Notes under the pieces: generated by a model
Databases searched by the model: none
Seen by the model: the letters and a program-made list of their open reading frames with translations, nothing else
What the model was told of the DNA's origin: nothing
Assembly (NCBI RefSeq): GCF_016019885.1
Contig: NZ_JAEANY010000002.1
Location: 248,001-312,000, forward strand
Direction of reading: 5' to 3'
Length of the DNA stretch: 64,000 nt
Source: Aurantiacibacter sediminis
GTDB lineage: Bacteria > Pseudomonadota > Alphaproteobacteria > Sphingomonadales > Sphingomonadaceae
Shown: positions 52,192 through 61,845 of the stretch, piece after piece
How positions within the stretch are numbered: position 1 is the stretch's first letter
Layout of the letters: every line of letters begins with the position of its first letter
Position numbers and translations under genes: made by a program

Positions 52192-54981
52192 ATGCGTTTA
52201 CCAACGGCGGCGGTTTCGCTGACGGCCATACTTTTGAGCAGCACTGCCCAAGCGGGCGAAGAACCGCTATATTCTGCTACACCCGACTGGGTCGAAGAAG
52301 CGGACTTTGTGGGTCTTGTCGCTGACGAGAGCGTGCCGGCAGAATTGCTGCGCGATTGGCAATATCGCATCGAGGATGGCGTCGTTCTTGCCTATCACGA
52401 CTTCGCAATCCGCGTGGATAATCCGCAGGCGCTGATGTCGCAGAACACGCAGACGCTTACCTGGTTGCCCGATAAGGGCGACCTGACAATCCACCGCTTC
52501 GAAATTTACCGCGAAGGCGAACTGATCGATCTGGTCGAGCAAGGCGTGACATTCGACGTGCTGCGCCGTGAGCGCGGTCTGGAGCAGCGCCTGCTCGACG
52601 GCCAACTGACCGCCAGCGTCTCCGTGCCCGGTCTTCGCGAGGGCGATGTGCTGCGTATTTCGCATACTGTTTCCACGGACGATCAGGCCCTCGGTGAAGA
52701 AGTGCAGGCCACGCAATTCCTGCGTAGCGAGCCATGGCAAGTCGGCTTTGCTCGGACTGTCATGAGCTGGCCGAGCGATGAGGACATGTATTGGCGCGCG
52801 GAGGACCGGGTCGAGCTATCGCAGCCGGTCGAGCGCGATGGCTATAATTACCTGACCGTCGATCTGCCTTTGGAAGAGGCTGATCCCATGCCGCAAGACG
52901 CGCCTTATCGTTTCCGGCGTCCGCCTGTCTTGCGTGTCGGCAGCTTTGAAAGCTGGTTGGAACTGAGCGCGGTCATGTATCCACATTTCGAAGATGCTGC
53001 CGCCCTGCCGGAAGGCTCCCCCATCAGGGAGCGCGCGCAGGAAATCATGGCGCAGACCAGTGATCCGCGTGCGCGCGCCGCGCTGGCAACCCAGCTCGTC
53101 CAGGACGATATCTCCTATCTGCTCAACGGCCTCGATGGCGGGAATTACCTGCCGCAGAGCGCTGCAGAGACGTGGGAGAATCGCTACGGTGACTGCAAGG
53201 CGAAGTCTGTCTTGCTGCTGTCGCTGCTGCGCGAAATGGGGATCGAGTCGGAAGTCGTACTCGTCAGCACGCGCCAGGGTGATGCCGTGCCTGAATTGCT
53301 GCCACTGCCCGCAGCGTTCGATCACATGATCGTGCATGCGATAATCGACGGGACCGATTATTGGCTGGACGGAACGAGCGCCGCCACGCGGCTCGCCAAT
53401 CTCGCCGATGTGCCGCCATTTTATCACGCTTTGCCGCTGCGCGACGGCGGAGCTCAACTCATGCCGATGGTGCAGCGCGATCTGGCCGTCCCGCAAATGG
53501 CGATGAGCATGGATTTCGATCACTCGCGGGGTGTCGATTTCCCGGCTCTCTTCACGATGGAAATGACGATGTCCGGCCCGATGGCTGCCGGATTGGAAAG
53601 CGTCGTCGATGCGAACGATCCTGAGGCGCTACGCAGTATGGCGACTTCTTTTGGCGGGTCCGAGGGCCTGCAGGTCAGCAATCTATCGGTCGCCTATGAC
53701 AGCGAGAACGCTGTCGGAACAGTGGTGATTGAAGGCATCGCGCAAACGAGCTTTTCGTGGACCGATGGCAGGCTGCGTTTCTCCGATGAAATGATGGAGG
53801 ACGATTTAACTTTCAATCCCGACCGCGCGCGCCCGGAATGGCGGGACATACCGGTCGCAACAGAAGGGCCGGGGCGCGTCCAAATCTCTTTTGCGATGAC
53901 TTTGCCTGAGGATGGCGAAGGATATGAGCTCGAGAATGGCGGCTCCTATGAATGGGACAATGCCAATTCCCGCCTGGTGAACTACATCGGTATCGAAAAT
54001 GGCCGAATGATCGGGACGAGCGATATTTTCATGACGCTTGGCGAGGTGGCAGCCGCCGATTTGCCAGAGGCTCGTCGCACCGCGCGCCGTTTTGCGGCAA
54101 GCACGCCCGAAGTGACGCCGCCGCAGGATGTGACCTGGCGTTGGGAATTATCGAGTGACGAACGCGCCGCGCTCGCAGCGCCGATACTTGAAGCCTACGA
54201 GGCGGCAATTTCCTTCGCCGATGAGGACGATCAGGGCCCACGCTATGCCCGCGCAGCTTTCCTCAGAAATGTGTATGACTATGAGGCGGCTTTGGCCGAT
54301 TACGACGTCTTGATCGAAGAGGAGCCGTCCGCCTGGGTCTATGCGCAGCGCGCTCTGCTGCATCGCCGTGTGGGCGACATCGATGCGGCGATTGCCGATC
54401 AGCGCGAAGCCTATGAGCTGAATCCCAGCGCAGCCAATGCGCGCACGCTTGCTGACTTGCTGACCTATCATGGCGATGCGGAGGAAGCGCTCGAGCTACT
54501 CCGATATACGCCCGTTGCGGAAGATGACCGCGTTTATCACGATGATGATCTGGGCACGGCGATGGCCATTGCCGGCGATGTGGATGGCGGCTCTGCTTTG
54601 ATCGAGGAAATGGTCGCGGATTTCCCGCAGAACTCGACCGCGCTCAATGGCGATTGCTGGTTTCGCGGGCTTTTCGCTACGCAGCTGGACACAGCGCTGG
54701 CGCGTTGCACGCAGGCGGTGGAACGGGCTGCCAACCCTTCGAACGCGATAGACAGCCGTGCGCTTATTCACTTCCGTCTCGGCGACTTTGAACAAGCGCT
54801 GGCTGACCTCGATCAGGCCTTGGCGATGAGCCCGGCCCAGGCGGCTTCGCATTACCTGCGCGGTATCGTGAGACTCCATGCCGGCGATGAAGGTGGACGC
54901 GAGGATCTGGAAACGGGCCTGCTCATGGCACCTGAGTTGGAGACGATTTACAGCTTTCACGGCATCGCTCCCCCCCAGTAA
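52192..54981 (+). CDS. Exported DUF3857 / transglutaminase-like / TPR protein
   Basis: This 929-residue protein has a signal peptide (1-21), a DUF3857 beta domain (about 50-240) and a transglutaminase-like core. The catalytic set is Cys in RYGDCKAKSVLL near 336, His in FDHMIVHA near 376 and Asp in YWLDGTSA near 391. A beta-rich region and then TPR-like helical repeats fill the last 250 residues (YDVLIEEEPSAWVYAQRALLHRR; ALADLDQALAMSPAQAASHYLRG). It is probably periplasmic. The catalytic residues are intact, suggesting a protease or peptide-crosslinking activity, but the substrate is unknown. Confidence 0.85.
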   Translation: MRLPTAAVSLTAILLSSTAQAGEEPLYSATPDWVEEADFVGLVADESVPAELLRDWQYRIEDGVVLAYHDFAIRVDNPQALMSQNTQTLTWLPDKGDLTIHRFEIYREGELIDLVEQGVTFDVLRRERGLEQRLLDGQLTASVSVPGLREGDVLRISHTVSTDDQALGEEVQATQFLRSEPWQVGFARTVMSWPSDEDMYWRAEDRVELSQPVERDGYNYLTVDLPLEEADPMPQDAPYRFRRPPVLRVGSFESWLELSAVMYPHFEDAAALPEGSPIRERAQEIMAQTSDPRARAALATQLVQDDISYLLNGLDGGNYLPQSAAETWENRYGDCKAKSVLLLSLLREMGIESEVVLVSTRQGDAVPELLPLPAAFDHMIVHAIIDGTDYWLDGTSAATRLANLADVPPFYHALPLRDGGAQLMPMVQRDLAVPQMAMSMDFDHSRGVDFPALFTMEMTMSGPMAAGLESVVDANDPEALRSMATSFGGSEGLQVSNLSVAYDSENAVGTVVIEGIAQTSFSWTDGRLRFSDEMMEDDLTFNPDRARPEWRDIPVATEGPGRVQISFAMTLPEDGEGYELENGGSYEWDNANSRLVNYIGIENGRMIGTSDIFMTLGEVAAADLPEARRTARRFAASTPEVTPPQDVTWRWELSSDERAALAAPILEAYEAAISFADEDDQGPRYARAAFLRNVYDYEAALADYDVLIEEEPSAWVYAQRALLHRRVGDIDAAIADQREAYELNPSAANARTLADLLTYHGDAEEALELLRYTPVAEDDRVYHDDDLGTAMAIAGDVDGGSALIEEMVADFPQNSTALNGDCWFRGLFATQLDTALARCTQAVERAANPSNAIDSRALIHFRLGDFEQALADLDQALAMSPAQAASHYLRGIVRLHAGDEGGREDLETGLLMAPELETIYSFHGIAPPQ

Positions 54982-54988
54982 TCCTGCC

Positions 54989-55687
54989 CTAGATGACCCC
55001 CTTCGCGCGCAGGCTTGTATGGCCTTCGCGCCCGACGATGACATGATCGTGCACGGTGATGCCGACATGCCGTCCCGCTTCCGCAATTGCGCGTGTGATC
55101 TGGATGTCGGCGCGGCTCGGTTCGGGATTGCCGCTGGGGTGGTTGTGGACGAGAATCAGCGCTGAGGCGCCGCAATCGAGCCCGCGACGGATCACTTCGC
55201 GCGGGTGGATTGCGGCTTCGTCCACTGTACCATCGCCCACGTGGTGATCGAGCAGCAGGCGATTTTTCGCATTGAGATAGAGCACCCGGACGCGCTCGAC
55301 GGTCAGATGCCCCATATCGATGGCAAGGTAATCGAGCAGCGCCTGCCAGCTGCCGAGCACCGGCTTGTCCGCCACTTCGCTGCGTGCCATGCGCCGGGCG
55401 ACCAGCGCGGCGATCTTGATCTGGCCGACGCTCGCATCGGAAATGCCTTTCACCTGCTTCAGAGCGCCGGGATCGCCGTTGAGGACCGCAGCGAGCGAGC
55501 CGAAGCGGTCAAGCAGCGCCTTGGCGAGTGGTTTGGTGTCGCCCCGCGCCAGCGCGCCGAACAAGAGGTATTCGAGCACTTCGTAATCCGCCAGCGCCTC
55601 CGATCCACCTGTCAGTAGCCGTTCGCGCAGCCGCGCACGATGGCCAGCCGCTCCGGTTTTTGCCTGATTTTCGGAACCTTGCGCCAC
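54989..55687 (-). CDS. radC: RadC-family JAMM/MPN protein
   Basis: This 232-residue protein (GTG 55687 chosen) has an N-terminal helix-hairpin-helix-like part (FGSLAAVLNGDPGALKQVKGISDASVGQIK). The C-terminal JAMM metalloprotease fold has the metal ligands in LVHNHPSGNPEPSRAD. Despite the name, a role in DNA repair is doubtful for the family. The open frame runs on to 55945 but would overlap the divergent YdbH gene by nearly 190 bp; GGGGGAG lies about 11 nt before the GTG. It converges on the DUF3857 gene with only 7 bp between. Confidence 0.88.
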   Translation of the reverse strand: MAQGSENQAKTGAAGHRARLRERLLTGGSEALADYEVLEYLLFGALARGDTKPLAKALLDRFGSLAAVLNGDPGALKQVKGISDASVGQIKIAALVARRMARSEVADKPVLGSWQALLDYLAIDMGHLTVERVRVLYLNAKNRLLLDHHVGDGTVDEAAIHPREVIRRGLDCGASALILVHNHPSGNPEPSRADIQITRAIAEAGRHVGITVHDHVIVGREGHTSLRAKGVI

Positions 55688-55757
55688 GGAATTCGCATCT
55701 CCCCCTTTGCGCAGTGCATTGCCTTTACCCGCGCGCTCGCGCAAGACTTGTCGCGCG

Positions 55758-58700
55758 ATGGCGCAGCAAACCGCAGTGGAGGACGGGTCTCGGACCACTG
55801 GCCGAAAGCGCCACGCGCTGAGCATTGCCATCCGCATTTTTGCCATTTCCATCGTGGTGATGATCGCCATCGCATGGTTGCAGCGTGAGACGATTGCCGA
55901 CAATTTCATCGCCGACGCGCTGGCCGAAAACGACACGCCTGCCACCTATGAAATCGAGCGTATTTCGCCGCAACAGCAAGTCCTCACCAATATCGTTATC
56001 GGTGATCCTGACAGTCCCGATCTGACGATTGAGCGGCTGGTGCTCGACATTACGCCGCGTTGGGGATTTCCTGAAGTTACCCGTGCGACACTGGTGAGGC
56101 CGCGCGCGTTTGGCTCTTACCGGGAGGGCGAGCTGACTTTCGGCGCTCTCGATCCATACGTCTTTTCCGAAGAAGAGGAAGGCGGCGCGGCCTTTCCAGA
56201 TCTGGAACTTTTTATCGAAGACGGTCGCGCGCTATTTGACAGCGATTTCGGCAGGATCGGGCTCAGCCTTGATGGTGGCGGCCATTTGCGCGGCGGCTTC
56301 AATGCGGAAGTGGCGGCTGTGGGCGAGGAGATCGCACTGGGCGGCTGCGCTGTCGATGCACCGACCCTTTATGGCGCTTTATCGATAAAGTCAGAGCAAC
56401 CGCAATTCGCAGGACCGCTGAGGTTCGATGCTCTCGAATGCTCGCAGAACGACCTCGCATTGCAGGATGGGGCGGTGCAGCTCGATGTCTTTGCGCATCG
56501 CAATTTCGTCGACTTCGAAGGTGATTTCGATGCGCGGTTGGCCGGAGTCACTTATACCGGTGTGACGGCCGGAGCGATTGGCGGGGAAGGGCGCTTTTCG
56601 TGGCGCGATGGCCGGCTCGATGCGCTCTACGATATGTCGATGGCCGATGTCGCCAGCGGCGCTGGTGGGGTGCGGCAGCTGACCGTCGAAGGCCGTTTGC
56701 GAGCGGTCGATCAGTTCGCGCGGGTGGATGTCGAAGGCGATGTTTCGGGCGAAGGGCTTGTCCTCGGCCGCGATCTTGATGGCGCACTCGTCGATGCGCG
56801 CGCAGCGAGCGAAGGCACGCTGGCGGCGCCGTTGATAGCGCAAATCCGCTCAGCGCTGCTGCGAGAGCTTCTCGGTAGCGAACTGGCGGCCAATTTTGAA
56901 GTCCGCAAACTGGGTGAGCGCACCAGCGTGATTGTGCCGGAAGCGAGACTGCGCGGTGGCAGCGGGGCGACCTTGCTTGCGTTATCTCGCGTGCAGCTGG
57001 GAATGGGGGAGAGCGCGACTCCGTCGTTCTCCGGCAATTTTCAGACCGGTGGACCGGGTCTGCCATTGATATCGGGGCGAATGGAGCAGGGGCAGGGCGG
57101 CGCGCTCGAGCTGCGGCTGGCGATGCGCGAATATGCGGCAGGCGATTCGCGCGTTGCGATACCGCGCCTTGCCGTGCTGCAGGATCGCGCTGGGCGCATC
57201 GACATTCAGGGCGAAGTGGTGGCCAGTGGGGCGCTGCCTGGCGGGACTGCGCAAGGGCTCCGCCTGCCCTTGGATGGCACGATCGATCAGTCAGGCGCGA
57301 TTGCGCTCTGGAATGGCTGCCGCGACATTGCCTTCGATCGGCTCGCCATTTCAAACATTACGCTGAGCAACCAGTCGCTCACGCTTTGCCCACCGCGCGG
57401 CAGGTCTATCCTGAGATACGGCGATGAAGGATTGCGTATCGCTGCTGGCGTCTCTTCGCTCGATCTGCGCGGGAAGCTGACCGGAACCCCTATTCGCCTG
57501 CGCAGCGGAGCCGTCGGCATGGCGTATCCCGGCGCGCTTGCGGCGAGCGATCTCGATATCCTGCTCGGGCCGCCGGACAATGGCCAGCGCTTCACGATCA
57601 GTGATATGCGCGCCGACCTCTCAGGCGACAGCATCGGCGGGGAGTTTGCCGGGGCGGATGTTTTCCTTGGCCCGGTCCCGCTCGATATTTTCGGCGCGAA
57701 CGGTTCTTGGTCTTACACCGATAATGGGCTGCTGCTCACCAATGCCCGCTTCATGGTCGAGGATCGTACGGAGGCGGAACGGTTCGAGCCGCTGCTTGCC
57801 GATGGCGCCGAGCTGACGCTGTTCGACAATCGCATCACCGCCACGGGCAATCTGCGCCATCCCGAAAGCATGGTCATGGTGTCGCGCGTGCTTCTTGAGC
57901 ATAACCTCACTGATTCCTCGGGCAACGCTCACCTTTCGCTCGCCGGGCTGACCTTTTCCGAGAACTTCCAGCCGACCGATCTCTCGCGACTGGCATTGGG
58001 CGTGGTCGCCAATGTGCGTGGCACGATCTTTCCCTCTGCCCGGATCAATTGGGACAAGGATGGCGTCACCAGCACGGGCGAATTCTCCTCACGCGATCTC
58101 GATTTCGCGGCTCCATTCGGTCCGGTGGAAGGCGCAAGCGGGCGAGTGGTCTTCACCGACCTGCTGGGCATGACCACCGCGGCCGACCAACGTATCCAGC
58201 TCGCTTCCATCAATCCGGGTATCGAGATCTACGAGGGTGAAATAGGGTTCCAGCTTATAGATGACGAGCGCCTGCTGATCACCGGCGGCGAGTGGCCCTT
58301 CATGGGCGGGACGCTTTCCATGCGGCCGACCGAGATGAATATCGGCGTGGAAGAATTCCGCACTTACATAATGGACATAGACGGCCTGCAGGCCGCGCGC
58401 TTTATCGAGCGGATGGAGCTCAGCAATCTTGCCGCCACCGGCACATTCGACGGCACGATCCCTATCGTCTTCGACCCGGACGGCAATGGCCAGCTGGTGA
58501 GCGGAGAGCTCGTCGCGCGCCCGCCCGGCGGCAACCTCTCCTACATTGGCGAGCTCACTTATGAGAACATGGGTTTCTTCGCCAATTACGCCTTCCAGAC
58601 GCTGCGCGATCTGCAATATGACAGCATGGCAATCGACATGAACGGCCCGCTCACCGGAGAATTGGTGACGCAGGTGCGCTTCGAAGGGATCCGCCAAGGC

Positions 58701-58970
58701 CCCACTGCCGAGCGCAACTTCGTCAGCCGCGCTATCGCCGATCTGCCGATCGAGCTACGCATCAATATCCGCGCGCCGTTCTATCAATTGATGACATCGG
58801 TCCGCTCGCTTTACGACCCGGCGGCCGTTCGCGATCCGCGCGATTTGGGCCTGATCGACGGCGATGGCGACCCCTCACCGGAAGAGCCCGATGGGCGGAT
58901 CACCATAGACGAGCTCCTGAACGAACCCGAACCCGATATTCAGCCCCCCGAAAGCGAGGCCATGCCATGA
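55758..58970 (+). CDS. ydbH: YdbH-family AsmA/TamB-like intermembrane lipid transport protein
   Basis: This 1070-residue protein has a single N-terminal membrane anchor (about 20-42) and then a very long beta-rich periplasmic part, the form of bridge proteins such as TamB, YhdP and YdbH that carry phospholipids to the outer membrane. The C-terminal region (GTLSMRPTEMNIGVEEFRTYIMDIDGLQAARFIERMELSNL) matches the YdbH/DctA-like domain pattern. ATG 55758 is used because the upstream 51 bp overlaps the divergent radC leader. It is followed by YnbE- and YdbL-like genes, the same trio as in E. coli. Confidence 0.85.
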   Translation: MAQQTAVEDGSRTTGRKRHALSIAIRIFAISIVVMIAIAWLQRETIADNFIADALAENDTPATYEIERISPQQQVLTNIVIGDPDSPDLTIERLVLDITPRWGFPEVTRATLVRPRAFGSYREGELTFGALDPYVFSEEEEGGAAFPDLELFIEDGRALFDSDFGRIGLSLDGGGHLRGGFNAEVAAVGEEIALGGCAVDAPTLYGALSIKSEQPQFAGPLRFDALECSQNDLALQDGAVQLDVFAHRNFVDFEGDFDARLAGVTYTGVTAGAIGGEGRFSWRDGRLDALYDMSMADVASGAGGVRQLTVEGRLRAVDQFARVDVEGDVSGEGLVLGRDLDGALVDARAASEGTLAAPLIAQIRSALLRELLGSELAANFEVRKLGERTSVIVPEARLRGGSGATLLALSRVQLGMGESATPSFSGNFQTGGPGLPLISGRMEQGQGGALELRLAMREYAAGDSRVAIPRLAVLQDRAGRIDIQGEVVASGALPGGTAQGLRLPLDGTIDQSGAIALWNGCRDIAFDRLAISNITLSNQSLTLCPPRGRSILRYGDEGLRIAAGVSSLDLRGKLTGTPIRLRSGAVGMAYPGALAASDLDILLGPPDNGQRFTISDMRADLSGDSIGGEFAGADVFLGPVPLDIFGANGSWSYTDNGLLLTNARFMVEDRTEAERFEPLLADGAELTLFDNRITATGNLRHPESMVMVSRVLLEHNLTDSSGNAHLSLAGLTFSENFQPTDLSRLALGVVANVRGTIFPSARINWDKDGVTSTGEFSSRDLDFAAPFGPVEGASGRVVFTDLLGMTTAADQRIQLASINPGIEIYEGEIGFQLIDDERLLITGGEWPFMGGTLSMRPTEMNIGVEEFRTYIMDIDGLQAARFIERMELSNLAATGTFDGTIPIVFDPDGNGQLVSGELVARPPGGNLSYIGELTYENMGFFANYAFQTLRDLQYDSMAIDMNGPLTGELVTQVRFEGIRQGPTAERNFVSRAIADLPIELRINIRAPFYQLMTSVRSLYDPAAVRDPRDLGLIDGDGDPSPEEPDGRITIDELLNEPEPDIQPPESEAMP

Positions 58971-59209
58971 ATCACGTGAAATTGACGAGCTGCGTCCAAG
59001 GCGCGCATAGTGCCCCGATGAACGGGGCAAAGCGTATCATGGCAGCGGTGGCGATGGTGGGGCTGGTCCCGCTCGCGGGGTGCATCAATCTGGAAGCGCC
59101 TGACGAGCCGATTGTGATCGAGCTCAACATCAACATCACGCAGGAGGTCATTTACCGCCTCGCAGATGATGCCGAGGATGCGATTGAGGAAAATGCCGAT
59201 ATCTTCTGA
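58967..59209 (+). CDS. ynbE: YnbE-family lipoprotein
   Basis: This is a small outer-membrane lipoprotein with the lipobox LAGC. The mature CINLEAPDEPIVIELNINITQEVIYRLADD is the YnbE signature; in E. coli YnbE pairs its beta strand with the end of YdbH. ATG 58967 overlaps the ydbH stop (ATGA) and would give an 80-residue precursor with a long n-region. ATG 59018 would give a normal 22-residue lipoprotein signal. Coupling favours the first, signal form the second. Confidence 0.85.
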   Translation: MNHVKLTSCVQGAHSAPMNGAKRIMAAVAMVGLVPLAGCINLEAPDEPIVIELNINITQEVIYRLADDAEDAIEENADIF

Positions 59210-59231
59210 TCGGCGCTTTGGAGTTGGACAT

Positions 59232-59618
59232 ATGACCATGCGCAAGAGTCTTCTGGCCGCCACCGCCGCAATTGTCGGCTTGGGCGTGCTTGCCGCGCCT
59301 GCACTGGCGCAGCGCGATCCCGCCTATGCCGCGGCGCGCGCAGATGGCCGCGTGGGTGAGAAAATGGACGGATATCTCGGCATCGTCGGGGCCGCGACGC
59401 CGGAACTTCAGGCGATGGTGGACGATATCAACATCCGCCGCCGCGCCGTTTACGCAGAGCGCGCACAGGCCGAGAATGCGACGCTGGAGCAATATGCCTT
59501 CACCGCCGGCTGCCTCGCTATTGCACGCACATCGCCTGGTGAGATGTATCAGGCCCCGGACGGCACGTGGCAGCGACGCGGGCAGGGCGCTCCGCAACGC
59601 GATCCGCGCTGTCCGTGA
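59232..59618 (+). CDS. ydbL: YdbL-family (DUF1318) periplasmic protein
   Basis: This 128-residue protein has a signal peptide (KSLLAATAAIVGLGVLAAPALA, cleaved before QRDPAYA). The mature part starts AAARADGRVGEKMDGYLGIV and contains INIRRRAVYAERAQ, typical of YdbL. In E. coli YdbL is a helper of the YdbH-YnbE complex. ATG 59232 is selected because GGAG lies 8 nt upstream; the longer frame overlaps ynbE. A cysteine near the end and a Gln/Arg-rich C-terminal tail follow. Confidence 0.85.
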   Translation: MTMRKSLLAATAAIVGLGVLAAPALAQRDPAYAAARADGRVGEKMDGYLGIVGAATPELQAMVDDINIRRRAVYAERAQAENATLEQYAFTAGCLAIARTSPGEMYQAPDGTWQRRGQGAPQRDPRCP

Positions 59619-59699
59619 GGGCGTGCCTTGCGGGGTTGAAGAGATAGGCCGAGACGCGTAGCCGGGCGGGGAAATCTCATTTCACGCTAAGGTATTTTT

Positions 59700-60197
59700 A
59701 TGCGCAAGTCGCTTTTCACCATCCCCGCACTGGGCATCACTGCACTCGGCCTTGCGGCCTGCAACCAGAATACTGAAACCGAACTGACCGAAGAGCAAAT
59801 CGCCGTGTGTGATGGTCTTCAGGAAAATCTGGTCGACCTGCAAAAGCGCGCTTCGGGTGAGCTGGGTGAGGCCGTGATGCTCAATCAGATGCGCGCGCAG
59901 GGCGCTCTCGAAAATCCTAATATCGATCCCACGGCGCTCGCCCAGTTTTCGCTCGTCCATTACGAGGCGCGGCTCGGCAACATGCTGACGCTGCTCGAGG
60001 CGAACGGCTGCGATATGCCGACCGAGCCTGTTGACGGGCGCATCTATTCGCGCGCGGCCGGTGCTTGCCTGCAAGCGCGCGCCAATGGTCAAGCCGATGC
60101 GGTCAGCCTGTGCGAACAGGACAATTGGGAGCCGAACGAGGAAACTTCAAACGCTGCCCAAACGCCTGCTGCAGGACCTGCCGCTCCGGCCGAGTGA
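59700..60197 (+). CDS. Hypothetical lipoprotein
   Basis: This 165-residue protein has a signal peptide and lipobox GLAAC (Cys21), then a helical domain with three further cysteines (VCDGL; NGCDMP; AGACLQ; SLCEQ) and a Pro/Ala-rich tail. It is probably attached to the outer membrane. No family recognised. It lies between the ydbHL trio and the ATP synthase operon on the same strand, 81 bp after ydbL; the shared MRKSL start of the two signal peptides is probably chance. Confidence 0.65.
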   Translation: MRKSLFTIPALGITALGLAACNQNTETELTEEQIAVCDGLQENLVDLQKRASGELGEAVMLNQMRAQGALENPNIDPTALAQFSLVHYEARLGNMLTLLEANGCDMPTEPVDGRIYSRAAGACLQARANGQADAVSLCEQDNWEPNEETSNAAQTPAAGPAAPAE

Positions 60198-60348
60198 CGG
60201 CCGCCTGCAACACTGCCAAAATTATTCCCCGCGAAGCGCAATTCCACCTTTGGATGTGTTGACTCGCAAATACCCCCCTTCTAAGGGGGCGACGCCCTTG
60301 GCGGGCACCTCTTTGCCCGTGCCACAACCCTGACATGCAGGAGCAGGC
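60198..60348 (+). other. Leader region of the F0 operon
   Basis: This 151-bp gap has a possible -35 (TTGACT at 60259) without a clear -10 at good spacing. A tight inverted repeat, CCCCCTT-CT-AAGGGGG, lies at 60273-60288, with a second small hairpin GGGCA...TGCCC near 60302. A ribosome binding site (GCAGGAG) precedes atpI. Confidence 0.35.
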
Positions 60349-60681
60349 ATGAGTGATGAGAAACCCGCACGGGAACCCATCGGTGAGGATGCGCGGATCG
60401 ACGCGCTCGAAGAGCGACTGAAAGCCGCACGCGAGCGAGAAGATCAGCGCAACCAGCCTAAGGTCAAAGGCACCTCTGCCAGCGAAAAAGCAGGCAACAG
60501 GGCGTTGGCGGATCTGGTCGGTGGCGTTTTCGGGGGATTGATTGTCGGCTGGACCATAGGCTGGTTCTTCGACATCAATCCATGGGCTCTGTTGGTTGGC
60601 CTGTTCCTCGGAATTGTGGTCGCTTTCAGGAATATAATTCGGAATTCAGGCAGCGGCCCGACCTCGGGCGGCGGCAGCTAA
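60349..60681 (+). CDS. atpI: ATP synthase accessory protein AtpI (AtpZ/AtpI family)
   Basis: This 110-residue inner-membrane protein has a charged, helical N-terminal half (ALEERLKAAREREDQRN) and two membrane segments (ADLVGGVFGGLIVGWTIGWFF and WALLVGLFLGIVVAF). AtpI helps assemble the c-ring and may carry Mg2+/Ca2+. GCAGGAGCAGGC precedes the ATG. It is the first gene of the F0 operon, and atpB starts 24 bp after its stop. Confidence 0.9.
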   Translation: MSDEKPAREPIGEDARIDALEERLKAAREREDQRNQPKVKGTSASEKAGNRALADLVGGVFGGLIVGWTIGWFFDINPWALLVGLFLGIVVAFRNIIRNSGSGPTSGGGS

Positions 60682-60704
60682 GAAGCGCAAGGGACTTAAC
60701 GGAC

Positions 60705-61490
60705 GTGGCAGCTACAGAAGCCAAAGTCGACCCGATGAAACAGTTCCTGGTAGAGCCTCTGCTCGGCCAGGACTGGAACATTGCGGGCTATAATATTGCC
60801 TTCACCAATTCCGCGCTGTGGATGACGATTACGGCTGTGCTGCTGTTCGTATTCATGCTCGGCGGAATGAAGCGTGAGCTGGTGCCCGGTCGCTGGCAGA
60901 TGACGGTAGAGAGCTTTACCGGCTTCATCGACGATATGCTGGATGCCAATGTCGGCAAGGAAGGGCGGAAATATGTGCCCTACATCTTCAGCCTGTTCAT
61001 GTTCATCCTATTCGCAAACCTGCTGGGTCTTATGCCGTTCGGCATCGTCGGCGTTCACCCATTTACCTTCACCAGCCACTTCACCGTGACCGGCATTTTC
61101 GCGATCATGAGCTTCGCGATCGTGCTGATCGTCGGTTTCTGGAAGCACGGCCTGCATTTCTTCAGCCTGTTCGTGCCGTCGGGCACCCCGCTGCCGATGG
61201 TGTTCGTGATCGCGCCGATCGAGTTCGTCTCCTTCCTCTTCCGCCCGTTCAGCCTCGCCCTGCGACTTTTCGTCGCCATGATGGCCGGCCATATCCTGTT
61301 GAAAGTGCTGTCCGGCTTCGTGATCGATGGCTGGAGCGCTGGCGCAGGCTATGGCGTGCTGGTGGGCGTGCCCAGCTTCATCCTGATGATCGGCATTTCC
61401 GCTCTGGAAATCCTCGTTGCCGGTATTCAGGCCTATGTTTTTGCACTGCTTTCGTCGCTTTACATCAATGACGCAGAGCACCTGCACTAA
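60705..61490 (+). CDS. atpB: F0 ATP synthase subunit a
   Basis: Subunit a forms the proton half-channels next to the c-ring. It has 261 residues from GTG 60705 (VAATEAKVDPMKQFLVEPLL), with AAGGGA about 10 nt upstream; ATG 60735 is an alternative. Five or six membrane helices are seen. The essential arginine lies in PFSLALRLFVAMMAGH near 183-186. The longer frame back to 60582 overlaps atpI and is rejected. Confidence 0.95.
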   Translation: MAATEAKVDPMKQFLVEPLLGQDWNIAGYNIAFTNSALWMTITAVLLFVFMLGGMKRELVPGRWQMTVESFTGFIDDMLDANVGKEGRKYVPYIFSLFMFILFANLLGLMPFGIVGVHPFTFTSHFTVTGIFAIMSFAIVLIVGFWKHGLHFFSLFVPSGTPLPMVFVIAPIEFVSFLFRPFSLALRLFVAMMAGHILLKVLSGFVIDGWSAGAGYGVLVGVPSFILMIGISALEILVAGIQAYVFALLSSLYINDAEHLH

Positions 61491-61542
61491 GTTTTCAAAC
61501 CCTTCAATTCGCTTACAAGTTTACCTCTGAAAGGAATATCTC

Positions 61543-61767
61543 ATGGATCTCGAAGCTGCCAAGATGGTTGGTGCCGGCCTCGCTGCAATCGGTGCGGGCA
61601 TGGCTGCCCTCGGCGTTGGTAACGTGTTTGGCTCGTTCCTCGAAAGCGCACTGCGCAACCCGGGTGCCGCAGATGGCCAGCAGGGTCGCCTGTTCATCGG
61701 CTTCGCCGCAGCCGAACTTCTCGGCCTGCTGGCCTTCGTCGTGGCGATGATCATCCTCTTCGTCTAA
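61543..61767 (+). CDS. atpE: F0 ATP synthase subunit c
   Basis: This 74-residue hairpin of two helices joined by the polar loop ALRNPGA forms the proton-driven ring. Helix 1 holds the GAGLAAIGAGMAALGVG glycine pattern; the proton carrier is E58 in FAAAELLG. No Na+-binding set (Gln/Ser with Glu) is evident, so it is H+-driven. TGAAAGGA precedes the ATG. Confidence 0.96.
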   Translation: MDLEAAKMVGAGLAAIGAGMAALGVGNVFGSFLESALRNPGAADGQQGRLFIGFAAAELLGLLAFVVAMIILFV

Positions 61768-61845
61768 TCGACTGACACTGGCCGGGCGGTTCGCGTCCGG
61801 CCGGTTTTCACGACCTGACTTGTTGCCAATAGGCGGAATCCGTCC

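Noticed and set aside
55688-55945. N-terminal extension of RadC up to 55945
   Set aside because: The extension overlaps the start and membrane anchor of the divergent YdbH gene and contains no RadC sequence.
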